A stretch of 64,000 nucleotides of DNA from Sulfurimonas sediminis (GCF_014905115.1 NZ_CP041235.1:992001-1056000), one strand, 5' to 3'; positions 16,734-26,076 are shown, counted from the stretch's first letter. The notes: generated from the sequence alone by a model not told the origin. A program made the numbers and translations.

Positions 16734-16824
16734 AAGACGCACAGCCCGCACTGAAGTACGGGTTCCAAAACAGTTATATCATTACCACCGGAACCCGTAC
16801 TTCAGTGCGGGCTGTGCGTCTTTA
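16734..16824. repeat. palindromic element, type A (34-bp perfect inverted repeat)
   Basis: Two perfectly complementary 34-bp arms (16734-16767 and 16791-16824) flank a 23-base loop in the 303-base gap between the divergent NifU-like and DUF255 genes. Each arm contains the core GGAACCCGTACTTCAGTGC followed by GGGCTGTGCGTC. Each core is itself an imperfect hairpin (CCCG..ACT / AGT..CGGG). A single arm with 2-3 changes recurs at 55242-55275. The rest of the gap holds A+T-rich promoter sequence and no gene. Confidence 0.85.
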
Positions 16825-16936
16825 AAAACTCAGTTTACAGAAAAAAATTTAGTTTTCTCACAAGTCACGCTTTAGCATCTGAAAATCCGGATTTCTAAAA
16901 AAGTATTTTATTTCTAACATTATTGTACAATAATAT

Positions 16937-18554
16937 ATGAAAATTTTATTTCTTTTATTTTTGAGTGTTGCTTCACTATTGTGTGCAAAAAATGATTTGC
17001 AGTATGAAACATCACCGTATCTCAAACAGCATGAAAACAACCCTGTGCATTGGTATGCCTGGAATAAAAAAACTCTCTTACTGGCACAAAAGGAAAATAA
17101 GCCTCTGTTCTTGTCCATAGGCTACTCAACCTGTCACTGGTGCCATGTGATGGCGAGAGAATCTTTTGAAAATGAAAAAATTGCACAACTTTTGAACAAA
17201 TATTTTATCTCTGTAAAAGTGGACAGAGAAGAGATGCCGCAGATTGATGCACTCTATCAAAACATCTTTTATCATGTGCATAAACGAACAGGCGGTTGGC
17301 CTTTGAGTGTTTTTATGACTCCGCAAAGAGAGGTTTTTTACATTACAGGGTATATTCCTGTGCAAAAAGAGTTTTATTCCGAAGGGTTTTCTGATTTGCT
17401 GCAAAAACTCTCCCAACTTTATACAGATAAAAAAGCACTTCAAACAAAAATAGATACAATTGACAAAGCAGTATCAACAGCAGTCAAAGACTCAGATACA
17501 GAAGATACAAATGTTTCACTCACCACGCTCAAAAATTCTCTCAAAAAATCTTTTGATACTGTCTATGCGGGATTTGGCACAGGCAGAAAATTTCCCGAGG
17601 CTTCGAGACTCTCTTTGATGATGGATTTGGCGGCTGTAACCCAGGATAATACACTGCAAAAATACTCTTATGCAATGCTTGATGCAATGGCGCTTCGTGG
17701 TTTGTATGATCATATCGGTGGTGGTTTTTTCAGATACAGTGTGAATGCAAACTGGGAAATTCCGCATTTTGAGAAGATGCTGTATAATCAGGCACAGCTG
17801 CTTCCTTTGTATGTACGAGCCTATGAAAAAAGCCATAAGAAGCTCTACAAAAACGTGGTGCAAGAGACAATAGCAATGGTAAAAAGACGTTTTTTGCATC
17901 ATAATCTTTACTGGAGTGCGAGCAGTGCAGAGAGTAGGGGCAAAGAGGGAGCATTTTTTACCTTTACGCCACAAGAGATACGCAAAGCACTCAAAAACAA
18001 TCCTGAGACAAAAGAGATAGAAGATACCTTGGGATTCAGCATAGAGGGTAATTTTAACAACAAAGTAGTCTTAAACTTTGAAACGAAAGAGCGACCTCAC
18101 GGTTTTGAATATTTCAAAAAAGCACTCTTACATGTAAGACAAAAGAAAAAATACCCTTTTATAGATACAAAAATAAACACGGCATGGAACGCTATGATGA
18201 TAGAAGCACTCTACAAGGCTTCACGCATCACTGAAAGCCTCTTTTAGATATGAAAAACTCTTTCAAAGCAGTATGGACAAACTCAAAGAAGAGCTTATAC
18301 GAGAACAGTCAAATGCACCGGCTCTGGCACAGGCGTATTTAATGCAGAAACTGGGAATTGTCGTCGTGAAAAGTTCAAAAGACAATTTGCTCAAAAATGC
18401 TAAAATACTGCAAACAACAGATTATCCGTATGTGTTGAGCGAAGTGAAGCCAGATAAAGATTTTTTGGCATGTACTTTAAGAAGATGTTTTGTAAAAGAT
18501 AAAAATATAGAAAACATCATACAAACAATAAATAAAGATTTTATAAGGAGATAA
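16937..18554 (+). pseudogene. thioredoxin-domain DUF255 (YyaL-like) protein, frameshifted and internally deleted
   Basis: The first part (16937-18247, 436 residues) has a signal peptide, the DUF255 opening ETSPYLKQHENNPVHWYAW, a thioredoxin-like motif STCHWCH (64-70) and the start of the six-hairpin glycosidase-like domain (GGGFFRYSVNANWEIPHFEKMLYNQAQL). It ends after ALYKASRI with a frame change near 18235. The other frame continues as ASFRYEKLFQSSMDKLKEE into a recognisable family C-terminus ending at 18554. Intact relatives are about 620-680 residues, so about 100-150 residues between KASR and the tail are missing in addition to the frameshift. The gene is probably dead or gives a truncated product. 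Confidence 0.8.
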
Positions 18555-19853
18555 ATGAGAAGTATAGGACTTTTGGGCGCGATTTCAATCGGCATCGGCG
18601 GAATGGTAGGCGGCGGTATATTTGCGGTTTTGGGAGAAGCGGTCTCTTTGGCACACGGGGCAACGGCTGTTGCTTTTGCCATAGCCGGCATTGTGGCAAT
18701 ACTGACGGCATATTCCTATGCCAAACTCTCCGTAGCTTATCAAAGTGAGGGCGGAACGGTTACTTTTATAGACAAAGCCTTTGGCGATAATATCCTCTCC
18801 GGGAGTGTCAATTTGATGCTGTGGCTGAGTTATCTTGTGACCATTTCACTTTACGCAACGGCTTTTGCCTCGTATGGGGAGACTTTTTTTACATACAAAT
18901 CCGAATGGTTGCATCACGGGCTTATTGTGGTTTCTATTATTATTCCTGCTGTTATCAATCTGGTAAGTGCCTCTTTTGTCGGCAAGAGCGAGACGGTTAT
19001 AGTAGTTATTAAGGTTTCTCTCCTTGTTTTGGTTATAGTTGCCGGTGCTTCTTATGTTGACCCTCAAAGAATGTCACCAGTACATTGGGGCTCACCGCTC
19101 TCGATTGTGACAGCAGGCATGATTATTTTTGTAGCTTATGAAGGTTTTGAGCTTATAGCCAATTCGGCAGAAGATATAAAAGAGCCAAACAAAAATCTGC
19201 CGCGTGCTTTTTATGCTTCTGTGGTTACAGTAATAGCTTTGTATGTATTGATTGCCGTAATTACGGTGGGAAATGTTCCCGAAGATGTGTTGATGCAGGC
19301 AAAAGACTATGCTTTGGCAGAAGCGGCAAAACCTTCTTTGGGACAGATGGGTTTTACGCTTGTAGCTTTTGCGGCACTTTTGTCCACTTTTTCTGCCATC
19401 AATGCTACAATTTACGGTAATGCACGGCTGGGATACATCATAGCCAAAGACGGAAAACTTCCCCGTTCTTTGATGGATGAAGGCAAAAAATCGGGTGTTC
19501 CTTTTAAAGGGGTTTTATATACGACTCTTTTTAGTCTGATTTTGGCAAACAGTATTGATTTGACAGAGATTGCCATTATAGGCAGTGCGGGATTTTTGTT
19601 GATATTTTTGCTGGTCAATATCAGTGCGTATAAACTCTACAAGGAGATAGGGGCAAATCGTTTTGTCTTGATAACATCTTCGATACTGAGCTTTTTAGCG
19701 CTTTGTACCCTGTTGTTTCATACCTATACATCGAATCCGAGGGCTGTTGTTATTTTTATGAGCTTTATTATTATTTCCGGGCTTTTTGAATTGATATACG
19801 GACGCTATGTCAGAGGACAGTTTTTTAACAGGAACTATAAAACCAACTCTTAG
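18555..19853 (+). CDS. APC-family amino acid permease
   Basis: A 432-residue membrane protein with about 12 helices. The TM1 motif AISIGIGGMVGGGIFAVLGE (about 10-29) and the central FVAYEGFELIANSAEDIKEPNKNLPRA segment are standard for the amino acid-polyamine-organocation superfamily. The substrate, probably an amino acid, is not readable. The ATG follows the last codons of the DUF255 remnant with no gap and has AAGGAG 4-5 bases before it, so the gene was once part of the same transcript. Confidence 0.9.
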   Translation: MRSIGLLGAISIGIGGMVGGGIFAVLGEAVSLAHGATAVAFAIAGIVAILTAYSYAKLSVAYQSEGGTVTFIDKAFGDNILSGSVNLMLWLSYLVTISLYATAFASYGETFFTYKSEWLHHGLIVVSIIIPAVINLVSASFVGKSETVIVVIKVSLLVLVIVAGASYVDPQRMSPVHWGSPLSIVTAGMIIFVAYEGFELIANSAEDIKEPNKNLPRAFYASVVTVIALYVLIAVITVGNVPEDVLMQAKDYALAEAAKPSLGQMGFTLVAFAALLSTFSAINATIYGNARLGYIIAKDGKLPRSLMDEGKKSGVPFKGVLYTTLFSLILANSIDLTEIAIIGSAGFLLIFLLVNISAYKLYKEIGANRFVLITSSILSFLALCTLLFHTYTSNPRAVVIFMSFIIISGLFELIYGRYVRGQFFNRNYKTNS

Positions 19854-19890
19854 AGGTGCCCTTCAATGCCATTAAGTTAAGCATTTATTT

Positions 19891-19961
19891 GGAACCGGTA
19901 CTTCAGTGCCGGCTGTTGCAATTGTCTTGCCACTCTCAGCCGGCACTAAAGTACCGGTTCC
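19891..19961. repeat. palindromic element, type B copy 1 (71 bp)
   Basis: Arms at 19891-19915 and 19937-19961 are 25-bp inverted repeats with one mismatch around a 21-base loop. The core is GGAACCGGTACTTCAGTGCC. Over all 71 bases it equals the reverse complement of copy 2 (25890-25960) with two mismatches. The flanks (AATGCCATTAAGTTAAG on the left, CTTAACATT on the right) are also partly shared, so the full unit is probably near 130 bp. Confidence 0.85.
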
Positions 19962-19984
19962 GAAAAAGCATGAATTTGTTTAAC

Positions 19985-20001
19985 TTAACATTGTGCTAAC
20001 A
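19985..20001 (+). promoter_or_regulatory. tandem TTAACA box (site 3) with -10 for the tolC operon
   Basis: TTAACATTGTGCTAACA has two TAACA half-sites 11 bases apart. Nine bases downstream is a perfect TATAAT (20011-20016), so the box occupies the -35 region. The ATG of the TolC gene lies only 6 bases after the -10 element, which implies a leaderless or nearly leaderless transcript. Confidence 0.6.
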
Positions 20002-20022
20002 TGAAAAGGCTATAATCGCTGT

Positions 20023-21276
20023 ATGAAAAAGTTAGCATATATAAATTTATTTTTTTTAGTACTCTCTTTACAGGGAAACACACTTACTTTACAAAAAAGT
20101 ATAGACAAAACACTGCAAAATCATCCTGATGTAAAAGCATTTGTACTGAAAGTAAAGCAGTCGCACACAGGGTATAAGTCTGTGCGTGCAGAGTACTTAC
20201 CACAGGTAAATCTCTCTGCAGAATATAATCCGACACAAACTTATGTTTTTCCTGTCAATGGACAGTTTAATACCATCAATGATGCTGGTTGGAATCTGGG
20301 TGTCAATGTCAAACAAAAAATTTGGGATTTTTCCAAAACAAGTTTGCAAATAGATGCAAGCAGACTTGATGAAGATATCTCAAAACTTTCATTACAGGAT
20401 CTTCAGGCGTTGCTTGTTGCAAAGGTAAAGTCTTTGTATGAACTGATGGTTGTTCAAAAAGAAGCAATTAGAGTACGCGAAGCAGATTTACATGTAAAAG
20501 AGGAGTATTATGCTCAGGCAAAAGCTCTTTTTGACCAGGGGCTCAAGACCCAGGCCGATACAAGCCGTTTTCTCTCCGCTGTCTATATAGCGAAAGACAA
20601 TCTGTCCATTGCAAAATCTCTCTATGAAAAGGCAAAAAATTCTTTGTCTCTTTATATGGGAGAGAAGATTGCGCAGAGTGTGGATCTGGAAGCTGATGTT
20701 TTACAAAAAGAGTTGCAGAGTGCTCAAAATATGACACAAAAGGTACTCAGCAGCAATACCGAGTTAAAAATTTATGACGAAACCATACAGAAAAATGCCT
20801 TGCTGCATAAGTCTGCAAGAGCCTCTCATTATGGTTCTTTTGATGCGATTGCTTCTTACAACCGTGTTGGTTCTTTAAATCTTTATGATGCGCATCTTGT
20901 AGGCGTTGTGCTGAACATTCCTTTATATGCCGGTGGAAAGCTAACAGCACAGACACAAAATGCTGAAATTGGGCTACAAATAGCCAAAGAACAAAAAGCT
21001 TCAAAAATACTCGCGCTCAAAGAAGAGATAAGCAGTCTTCTCTTGGATATACACAGATATGATGAGACCATAGCTGCAAAAAAAGCACAGCTGGATTCGG
21101 CAAAAAAGACAAAAAGAGTGCTTGACGGAAGATACAAAGAGGGACTCTCTACATACATAGAAGTTTTAGATGCAAGTTCTCTGGTACTGGAAGCCGAGCT
21201 CGGACTGCTTGAGGCATATTACTCGAAAACGCTGAGTATAGACAGAATTAATTATTTACAAGGAAAAATAAAATGA
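20023..21276 (+). CDS. TolC-family outer membrane protein
   Basis: A 417-residue protein with a short signal peptide (LFFLVLSLQGNTL) and two OEP repeats; the first opens LTLQKSIDKTLQNHPDVKAF and the second carries LVGVVLNIPLYAGGKL. It forms the outer membrane exit duct for the ABC exporter encoded by the next three genes. The stop overlaps the adaptor start by 4 bases. There is no clear Shine-Dalgarno and the -10 element sits just upstream, so the mRNA may be leaderless. One TTACATGTAA occurs at 20488. Confidence 0.9.
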   Translation: MKKLAYINLFFLVLSLQGNTLTLQKSIDKTLQNHPDVKAFVLKVKQSHTGYKSVRAEYLPQVNLSAEYNPTQTYVFPVNGQFNTINDAGWNLGVNVKQKIWDFSKTSLQIDASRLDEDISKLSLQDLQALLVAKVKSLYELMVVQKEAIRVREADLHVKEEYYAQAKALFDQGLKTQADTSRFLSAVYIAKDNLSIAKSLYEKAKNSLSLYMGEKIAQSVDLEADVLQKELQSAQNMTQKVLSSNTELKIYDETIQKNALLHKSARASHYGSFDAIASYNRVGSLNLYDAHLVGVVLNIPLYAGGKLTAQTQNAEIGLQIAKEQKASKILALKEEISSLLLDIHRYDETIAAKKAQLDSAKKTKRVLDGRYKEGLSTYIEVLDASSLVLEAELGLLEAYYSKTLSIDRINYLQGKIK

Positions 21277-22415
21277 GTACAAAAGTGAAATATATAATTT
21301 TTATTGTTGTAGGTATAGTAGCGGCAACTCTGTTTTACAACAAAGTTTTTATTCCAAAACATACATTTAAAACAGTGCATCCGACTAAAGGTGATTTAAA
21401 CAAGGAGATTTTCGGTATAGGGGAAGTGGGGGCAAAAAACATTTATGCCATCACAGCACAAACAGGCGGAAAAATAGTGCAGATTAATACAGATGAGGGA
21501 AAATGGGTAAAAAAGGGAGATTTGCTTGTAGTGATTGACAGTGTTGATTTACCAAAATTAATTGAAGAAGCAAATATTTCGATATATAAAGCAAAATCTG
21601 AATTTAAAGCAGCACAAGAAGAGTTAAATGCTCTTGAAGTACAAAAAGTATTGGCAGAAAAAACATATAAACGCTATAAAAAATTACAGGCAAAATCTTT
21701 TGTTTCTCAGGCAGAATATGACAAAGCAAAAGCAGATTTTGATGGACTAAAAGTAAATATAAAAGCAACACAGACCCGTATCAATTCTTCAAAAATAGAA
21801 GTGGTTCGTTTACAAAAAGCCTTGGAAGCCTTACATGTAAAACTCTCACGCTATAAAATTTATTCACCGATTGATGGTTATGTGATTGCAAAAGAGGCTG
21901 AGGTGGCACAAAGTGTTCTGCCAACACAGCCTATACTCAAAATAGTTGAGCCACAAACAGTATGGATTCAAGCTTATGTAGATGAAAAAATAAGCGGAGA
22001 TGTCAAAGTAGGGCAGCGTGCAGTTATTACCCTGCGTTCGCAAAGCAATAAGAAGTTAGAGGGATATGTCAGTCGCATTGTCGCACAGAGTGATGCTGTG
22101 ACACAAGAGAGAGAGGTTGATGTCAGTTTTTATGCTGTGCCGACCCCCTTTTATATCAATGAACAGGCAGAGGTACTCATTACAACACAAACATTGAAAA
22201 ATGTTGTCAAAATACCTGCTTATTTGATTGTCTATAAAGATAAAAAGGCCGGTGTATGGATAGAAAAAGAGGGACATGCCCACTTCTTACATGTAAATAT
22301 AACCGATATAACGGACAAAGAAGCAGCTGTGAAAAATTTGGACACGACTCTCAGACTTTTGGTGCCGGATAAAACTAAAAAATCTCTCAGTGAAGGCATG
22401 AGAATTTACAAATGA
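21273..22415 (+). CDS. HlyD/MacA-like periplasmic adaptor
   Basis: A 380-residue protein with an N-terminal membrane anchor (IIFIVVGIVAATLFYNKVF), first lipoyl half (GGKIVQINTDEGKWVKKGDLLVVID), a long coiled coil (about 80-190), second lipoyl half (IYSPIDGYVIAKEAEVAQSV) and a beta-barrel. It should join the FtsX-type permease and ATPase to TolC, as in MacA or DevB systems. It overlaps genes on both sides by 4 bases, so the operon is tightly coupled. Two TTACATGTAA palindromes (21831, 22287) encode LHV tripeptides. Confidence 0.9.
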   Translation: MSTKVKYIIFIVVGIVAATLFYNKVFIPKHTFKTVHPTKGDLNKEIFGIGEVGAKNIYAITAQTGGKIVQINTDEGKWVKKGDLLVVIDSVDLPKLIEEANISIYKAKSEFKAAQEELNALEVQKVLAEKTYKRYKKLQAKSFVSQAEYDKAKADFDGLKVNIKATQTRINSSKIEVVRLQKALEALHVKLSRYKIYSPIDGYVIAKEAEVAQSVLPTQPILKIVEPQTVWIQAYVDEKISGDVKVGQRAVITLRSQSNKKLEGYVSRIVAQSDAVTQEREVDVSFYAVPTPFYINEQAEVLITTQTLKNVVKIPAYLIVYKDKKAGVWIEKEGHAHFLHVNITDITDKEAAVKNLDTTLRLLVPDKTKKSLSEGMRIYK

Positions 22416-23557
22416 TAAATTTAGCACAAAAAGAGATAGCCCATACTTTTGGAAAGTTTATCGTAACAGCCATAGGAGTAGGTATGCTTCTGGGTATAGT
22501 GTTTGTTATGATGGGTGTTTATCGGGGAATGATTATCGATGCCCAGGTATTACTGGATGATGTGGGTGTAGATTTGTGGGTTGTACAGGAAAATACACTT
22601 GGTCCCTTTGCAGAAGCCTCACGGGTACATGAAGATTTGAAAGATACCCTGAAAGTGATTGAAGGTGTCGATAAATCCGAAGGCATTACATTTCAAAACC
22701 TGCAATTGCCGTCAAAAAACGGAGCTGTCCGTGTCTTTGCAGTGGGATTTGATCCTTTTGGGGATATCAATCCCATTAATCCAAAACGCTTAATCAGCGG
22801 ACGGGGGCTTCATAGAAATCATTATGAAATGGTCGTCACTGACAAAACAGGATTTACACTGGGTGATACAATCCACTTGGGGCGTGATTTTTATCATGTG
22901 GTCGGTGTAACACATGGAACCGTCTCCTCAGGCGGAGATCCTTTGGTGTATATCAGTCTCAAAGATGCACAGGAGTTACAGTTTTTATACTCCAATGCCC
23001 GTATACGCAATGACAGAGAAAGAGGCATATCGGGAGTGAACTCTCATATGGTCAATGCTGTGATAGCTACAAAAAAAGATGGCTACGATATTGATGTTAT
23101 TGCAGATAATATAAGAGAGTGGAAACACAAGGCGGTTTTTACGGCTGAAGAAGAGAAGACTATTCTGACAAAAAATCTTATTAAAATGGCATCCAAACAG
23201 ATTGGTATGTTTACGGTCATTTTGGTAATTGTCTCGACTATCATTATTGCGTTGATTATTTATACAATGACACTGGAGAAGATGAAAGAAATTGCCATTA
23301 TGAAGCTTATCGGTATTCCAAACAGTATGATAATCAAGATGATAGTTCAAGAGACGCTTATTATGGGAGTGTTGGCATTCATCTCAGGAAATATCTTTGC
23401 ACATCTTATTTATACGAAGTTTCCAAAACGGGTTGTATTGGAAACACCGGATGCTTTAGGACTTTTTATTGTTGTGGTTATTGCATCCATACTGGCTTCT
23501 TTGATAGGGGTTAAAAAAGTAATCTCAGCAGACCCTGCAGAGGCAATAGGCGGTTGA
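22412..23557 (+). CDS. FtsX-type ABC transporter permease (MacB/DevC-like)
   Basis: A 381-residue permease with one N-terminal helix (FIVTAIGVGMLLGIVFVMMGV), a large periplasmic MacB_PCD-like domain (about 45-260), and three C-terminal helices typical of FtsX (ILVIVSTIIIALIIYTMTLEKMKEIAIMKLIG). The sequence EKMKEIAIMKLIG is the conserved cytoplasmic coupling segment of this family. With separate ATPase (23559) and adaptor (21273) genes, this resembles DevBCA or LolCDE-type mechanotransmission exporters rather than import. The substrate is unknown. Confidence 0.88.
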   Translation: MINLAQKEIAHTFGKFIVTAIGVGMLLGIVFVMMGVYRGMIIDAQVLLDDVGVDLWVVQENTLGPFAEASRVHEDLKDTLKVIEGVDKSEGITFQNLQLPSKNGAVRVFAVGFDPFGDINPINPKRLISGRGLHRNHYEMVVTDKTGFTLGDTIHLGRDFYHVVGVTHGTVSSGGDPLVYISLKDAQELQFLYSNARIRNDRERGISGVNSHMVNAVIATKKDGYDIDVIADNIREWKHKAVFTAEEEKTILTKNLIKMASKQIGMFTVILVIVSTIIIALIIYTMTLEKMKEIAIMKLIGIPNSMIIKMIVQETLIMGVLAFISGNIFAHLIYTKFPKRVVLETPDALGLFIVVVIASILASLIGVKKVISADPAEAIGG

Positions 23558-23558
23558 T

Positions 23559-24272
23559 ATGAGTAAACAGGCAATTAAAGTAGAAAATCTGGTCAAAAAT
23601 TTCGGCAAGGGTGATTCTCTTGTTGAGGTCTTAAACGGGGCATCTTTTCGTGTAGACAAAGGCGAGCTTGTAGCGCTTGTTGCCCCCAGCGGTGCAGGAA
23701 AAACAACACTGCTTATGATGATAGGCTGTGTGGAAGAGCCGACAAGTGGAAAAATATGGCTTGGTGATGAAAAAGTCTATGATAACAAATGGCTGACAAA
23801 AGAGACAAGAAAAATAAGACGGGAAAAAATTGGCTTTATTTTTCAGGCACACTATCTGATTCCTTTTTTGAATATTTTGGAAAATATCACTTTGGTGCCA
23901 CAGGCAAACGGTGTCTCGGACGAGGAGAGCAAAAAAATAGCGATGGAGCTTTTGGAGTATTTTGACATTGCTGACAAGGCGTACTCCATGCCTTCACAAC
24001 TCTCAGGCGGACAAAACCAAAGAGCTGCCATAGCACGGGCTTTGGCAAACAAGCCTCAAATCATACTTGCAGATGAGCCAACAGCTGCACTCGATTCCAA
24101 GCGTTCCGTTGATGTTGTAAAGATGCTCAAAAAGATAGCCATAGAGCAGAATGTGGCGGTAATCATGGTGACACATGATGAAGCAATGTTGCCACTTTGC
24201 GACAGAATCTTAAAGATAGAAGACAAAAAGGTTGTTTCTTCCAAAATATCTGGAGAAAATATGATACTTTGA
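23559..24272 (+). CDS. ABC transporter ATP-binding protein (LolD/MacB/DevA type)
   Basis: A 237-residue ATPase with Walker A APSGAGKTT (about 41-49), Q-loop FIFQAHYLIPFLNILEN, signature LSGGQNQRAAIARAL, Walker B IILADEPTAALD and switch His in MVTHDE. The LTKETRKIRREKIGFIFQ segment is typical of the FtsX-partner ATPases. It begins one base after the permease stop and completes the TolC-adaptor-permease-ATPase operon. Confidence 0.92.
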   Translation: MSKQAIKVENLVKNFGKGDSLVEVLNGASFRVDKGELVALVAPSGAGKTTLLMMIGCVEEPTSGKIWLGDEKVYDNKWLTKETRKIRREKIGFIFQAHYLIPFLNILENITLVPQANGVSDEESKKIAMELLEYFDIADKAYSMPSQLSGGQNQRAAIARALANKPQIILADEPTAALDSKRSVDVVKMLKKIAIEQNVAVIMVTHDEAMLPLCDRILKIEDKKVVSSKISGENMIL

Positions 24273-24297
24273 CTTTTATGTGAGATTAGATATACTT

Positions 24298-25857
24298 ATG
24301 CAAACGAAACGGATAAGTATGGATCACAAAAAACTCATTATTGCTGTATTTATTATTGTTTTACTAAATATGCTGTTTTTTTTAGAATTTAACAGAATGC
24401 AGATGAAAAATATTTTTAGAAATGCAGATGAGATGGCATTGAGTATTGAAAATAAAATGCGTCTGAGTATAAATGCGGTAGAGTATTTACATGTAGCCGC
24501 AGAGCAGATTTTTAAAAATAAAGAGAATCTCAAGCCAAATGAGGCTTTACATGTAAAGTATGTCAATGAAAACGGCACCTATGCACTCGATGAAAACAAA
24601 GATGTAAATTTATTGGGTTTTGGCAAAAATGCACTTTCGGACAAAAGATTGCTCCAGGAGATGGAAGCGGCACTGCAACTCACTCCGTTTTTTCAACTGG
24701 TTGCTGAACAAAATAAAAATTTTGCCTGGATTTATTACTATTCGAAAAATCATTTTACGGTTCTTTACCCTTATGTTTCCTCTGCAGATTTTCAGTTTAG
24801 CCCTGTGGTTGAGAAAAAACCCTTTTATCATGATGCAACTCCCCAGGCCAATCCTCAAAAAAAACTCTTTTTGACACCTTTGTATATGGATGCCATAGGC
24901 AAAGGGCTTATGGTGACTGTCGGCAAGCCTTTGTATTACAAAAAGCATTTTTTGGGGACACTTGATGTGGATATAACACTGAACAATTTTGACAATCTGC
25001 TTGCACGCCTGGATTATTTTAATAATGAAAGTGTGATCTATAATAACAAAAACCAGATAGTGGCAAGCCATAATCTGATACAGGATTTCAACCGAAGCAA
25101 AATATACAAGATAGATGATTTTCTGGATGTCTCCGTACGAAATATGAATGAAACTTCAGAATCTCTTCAATTCAAAGACTCTCAATATATTTTTGTCAAA
25201 AGACTCCCGTATGTACATTTGCACTTTGTTTACAGAGTGCAGGCACACACTCTTTGGTTTAAATCTTTTTTATATACCTTTCCTATTTTTCTTTTGATGC
25301 TTTTGAGCCTTTATCTGATTTTTCTATACCAAAAAGCAAAATACATAAATTACAAACTGAAACTGCAGGCAATACAGGATTATATGACAGGGGCATATAA
25401 CAGAAGATATTTTTTTGAAGTTGCCAGGGCAATTTTTTCTAAAGCGCTGCGAAAACATACCAAGTTGGCTGTAGTGATGATGGATATTGATGATTTTAAG
25501 AGTGTCAATGATACTTATGGTCACGATGCAGGTGACCTGGCAATCATAGAAGTGAAAAAGATTTTAGAAAAAAATCTGCGAAGATATGATCTGTTTGCAC
25601 GGTTTGGAGGGGAAGAATTTTGTGTTGTTCTTGATGATATTTCCAAAGAGGATGTAAAAAAACTTTTTGAAAAAATAAGAAAAGATTTTGAAAACAACAT
25701 CATCATATATAACAATATGAAAATCAGATATACAGTTTCTTTTGGCATAGCATACGAGATGGCGGATTCTCTGGAAAAATTGATAAAAACGGCAGATGAA
25801 GCATTGTACGAATCCAAGAAAAACGGAAAGAACCGGGTTACACTCTACGAAGTCTAA
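24298..25857 (+). CDS. diguanylate cyclase with periplasmic Cache-like sensor
   Basis: About 519 residues from the ATG at 24298 (a GTG at 24280 and an ATG at 24319 are alternatives; none has a strong Shine-Dalgarno). One membrane helix near the N-terminus, a periplasmic region of about 260 residues with double-Cache character, and a second helix (LYTFPIFLLMLLSLYLIFLY) precede a GGDEF domain. The active site is GGEEF (437-441), with the substrate segment DIDDFKSVNDTYGHDAGD and an inhibitory I-site RRYD (428-431) five residues before it, so c-di-GMP synthesis with product inhibition is expected. It follows the ABC exporter and precedes palindromic element B2. Confidence 0.9.
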   Translation: MQTKRISMDHKKLIIAVFIIVLLNMLFFLEFNRMQMKNIFRNADEMALSIENKMRLSINAVEYLHVAAEQIFKNKENLKPNEALHVKYVNENGTYALDENKDVNLLGFGKNALSDKRLLQEMEAALQLTPFFQLVAEQNKNFAWIYYYSKNHFTVLYPYVSSADFQFSPVVEKKPFYHDATPQANPQKKLFLTPLYMDAIGKGLMVTVGKPLYYKKHFLGTLDVDITLNNFDNLLARLDYFNNESVIYNNKNQIVASHNLIQDFNRSKIYKIDDFLDVSVRNMNETSESLQFKDSQYIFVKRLPYVHLHFVYRVQAHTLWFKSFLYTFPIFLLMLLSLYLIFLYQKAKYINYKLKLQAIQDYMTGAYNRRYFFEVARAIFSKALRKHTKLAVVMMDIDDFKSVNDTYGHDAGDLAIIEVKKILEKNLRRYDLFARFGGEEFCVVLDDISKEDVKKLFEKIRKDFENNIIIYNNMKIRYTVSFGIAYEMADSLEKLIKTADEALYESKKNGKNRVTLYEV

Positions 25858-25889
25858 TATATTAATGGCAATAAGTTAAGTATTTAGTT

Positions 25890-25960
25890 GGAACCGGTAC
25901 TTTAGTGCCGGCTGAGAGTGGCAAGACTATTACAACAGCCGGCACTGAAGTACCGGTTCC
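25890..25960. repeat. palindromic element, type B copy 2 (71 bp)
   Basis: Arms at 25890-25914 and 25936-25960 flank a 21-base loop. Both the loop and the single arm mismatch are the mirror image of copy 1 at 19891-19961, so the two elements are inverted relative to each other and bracket 5.9 kb carrying the tolC-adaptor-ABC-GGDEF genes. Confidence 0.85.
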
Positions 25961-26031
25961 GAGAAAGCATTAATTTTCTTAATTTAATGGCATTAGAGGT
26001 GCCCTTAAGACAAGATTAACAATAATGCTAC

Positions 26032-26058
26032 TATAATAATTGAACGACAGTCGGTCAA
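26032..26058 (+). promoter_or_regulatory. TetR gene promoter with overlapping palindromic operator
   Basis: TATAAT lies at 26032-26037. Immediately after it, TTGAACGACAGTCGGTCAA (26040-26058) is a 9-bp inverted repeat with one mismatch around a central A, covering the expected transcription start. This size and shape fit an operator for the TetR-family protein encoded 19 bases downstream, so autorepression of the regulator and the whole efflux operon is likely. Confidence 0.7.
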
Positions 26059-26076
26059 AAATACTTTTGGAGGGTT

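Noticed and set aside
23559-24272. Unusual Walker A (APSGAGKT instead of GPSGSGKS) as a sign of inactivity
   Set aside because: This variant is common in LolD-type ATPases, and the other motifs are intact.
19891-25960. CRISPR array, because of repeated palindromic units
   Set aside because: The units are 6 kb apart, there are no regular spacers and no cas genes.
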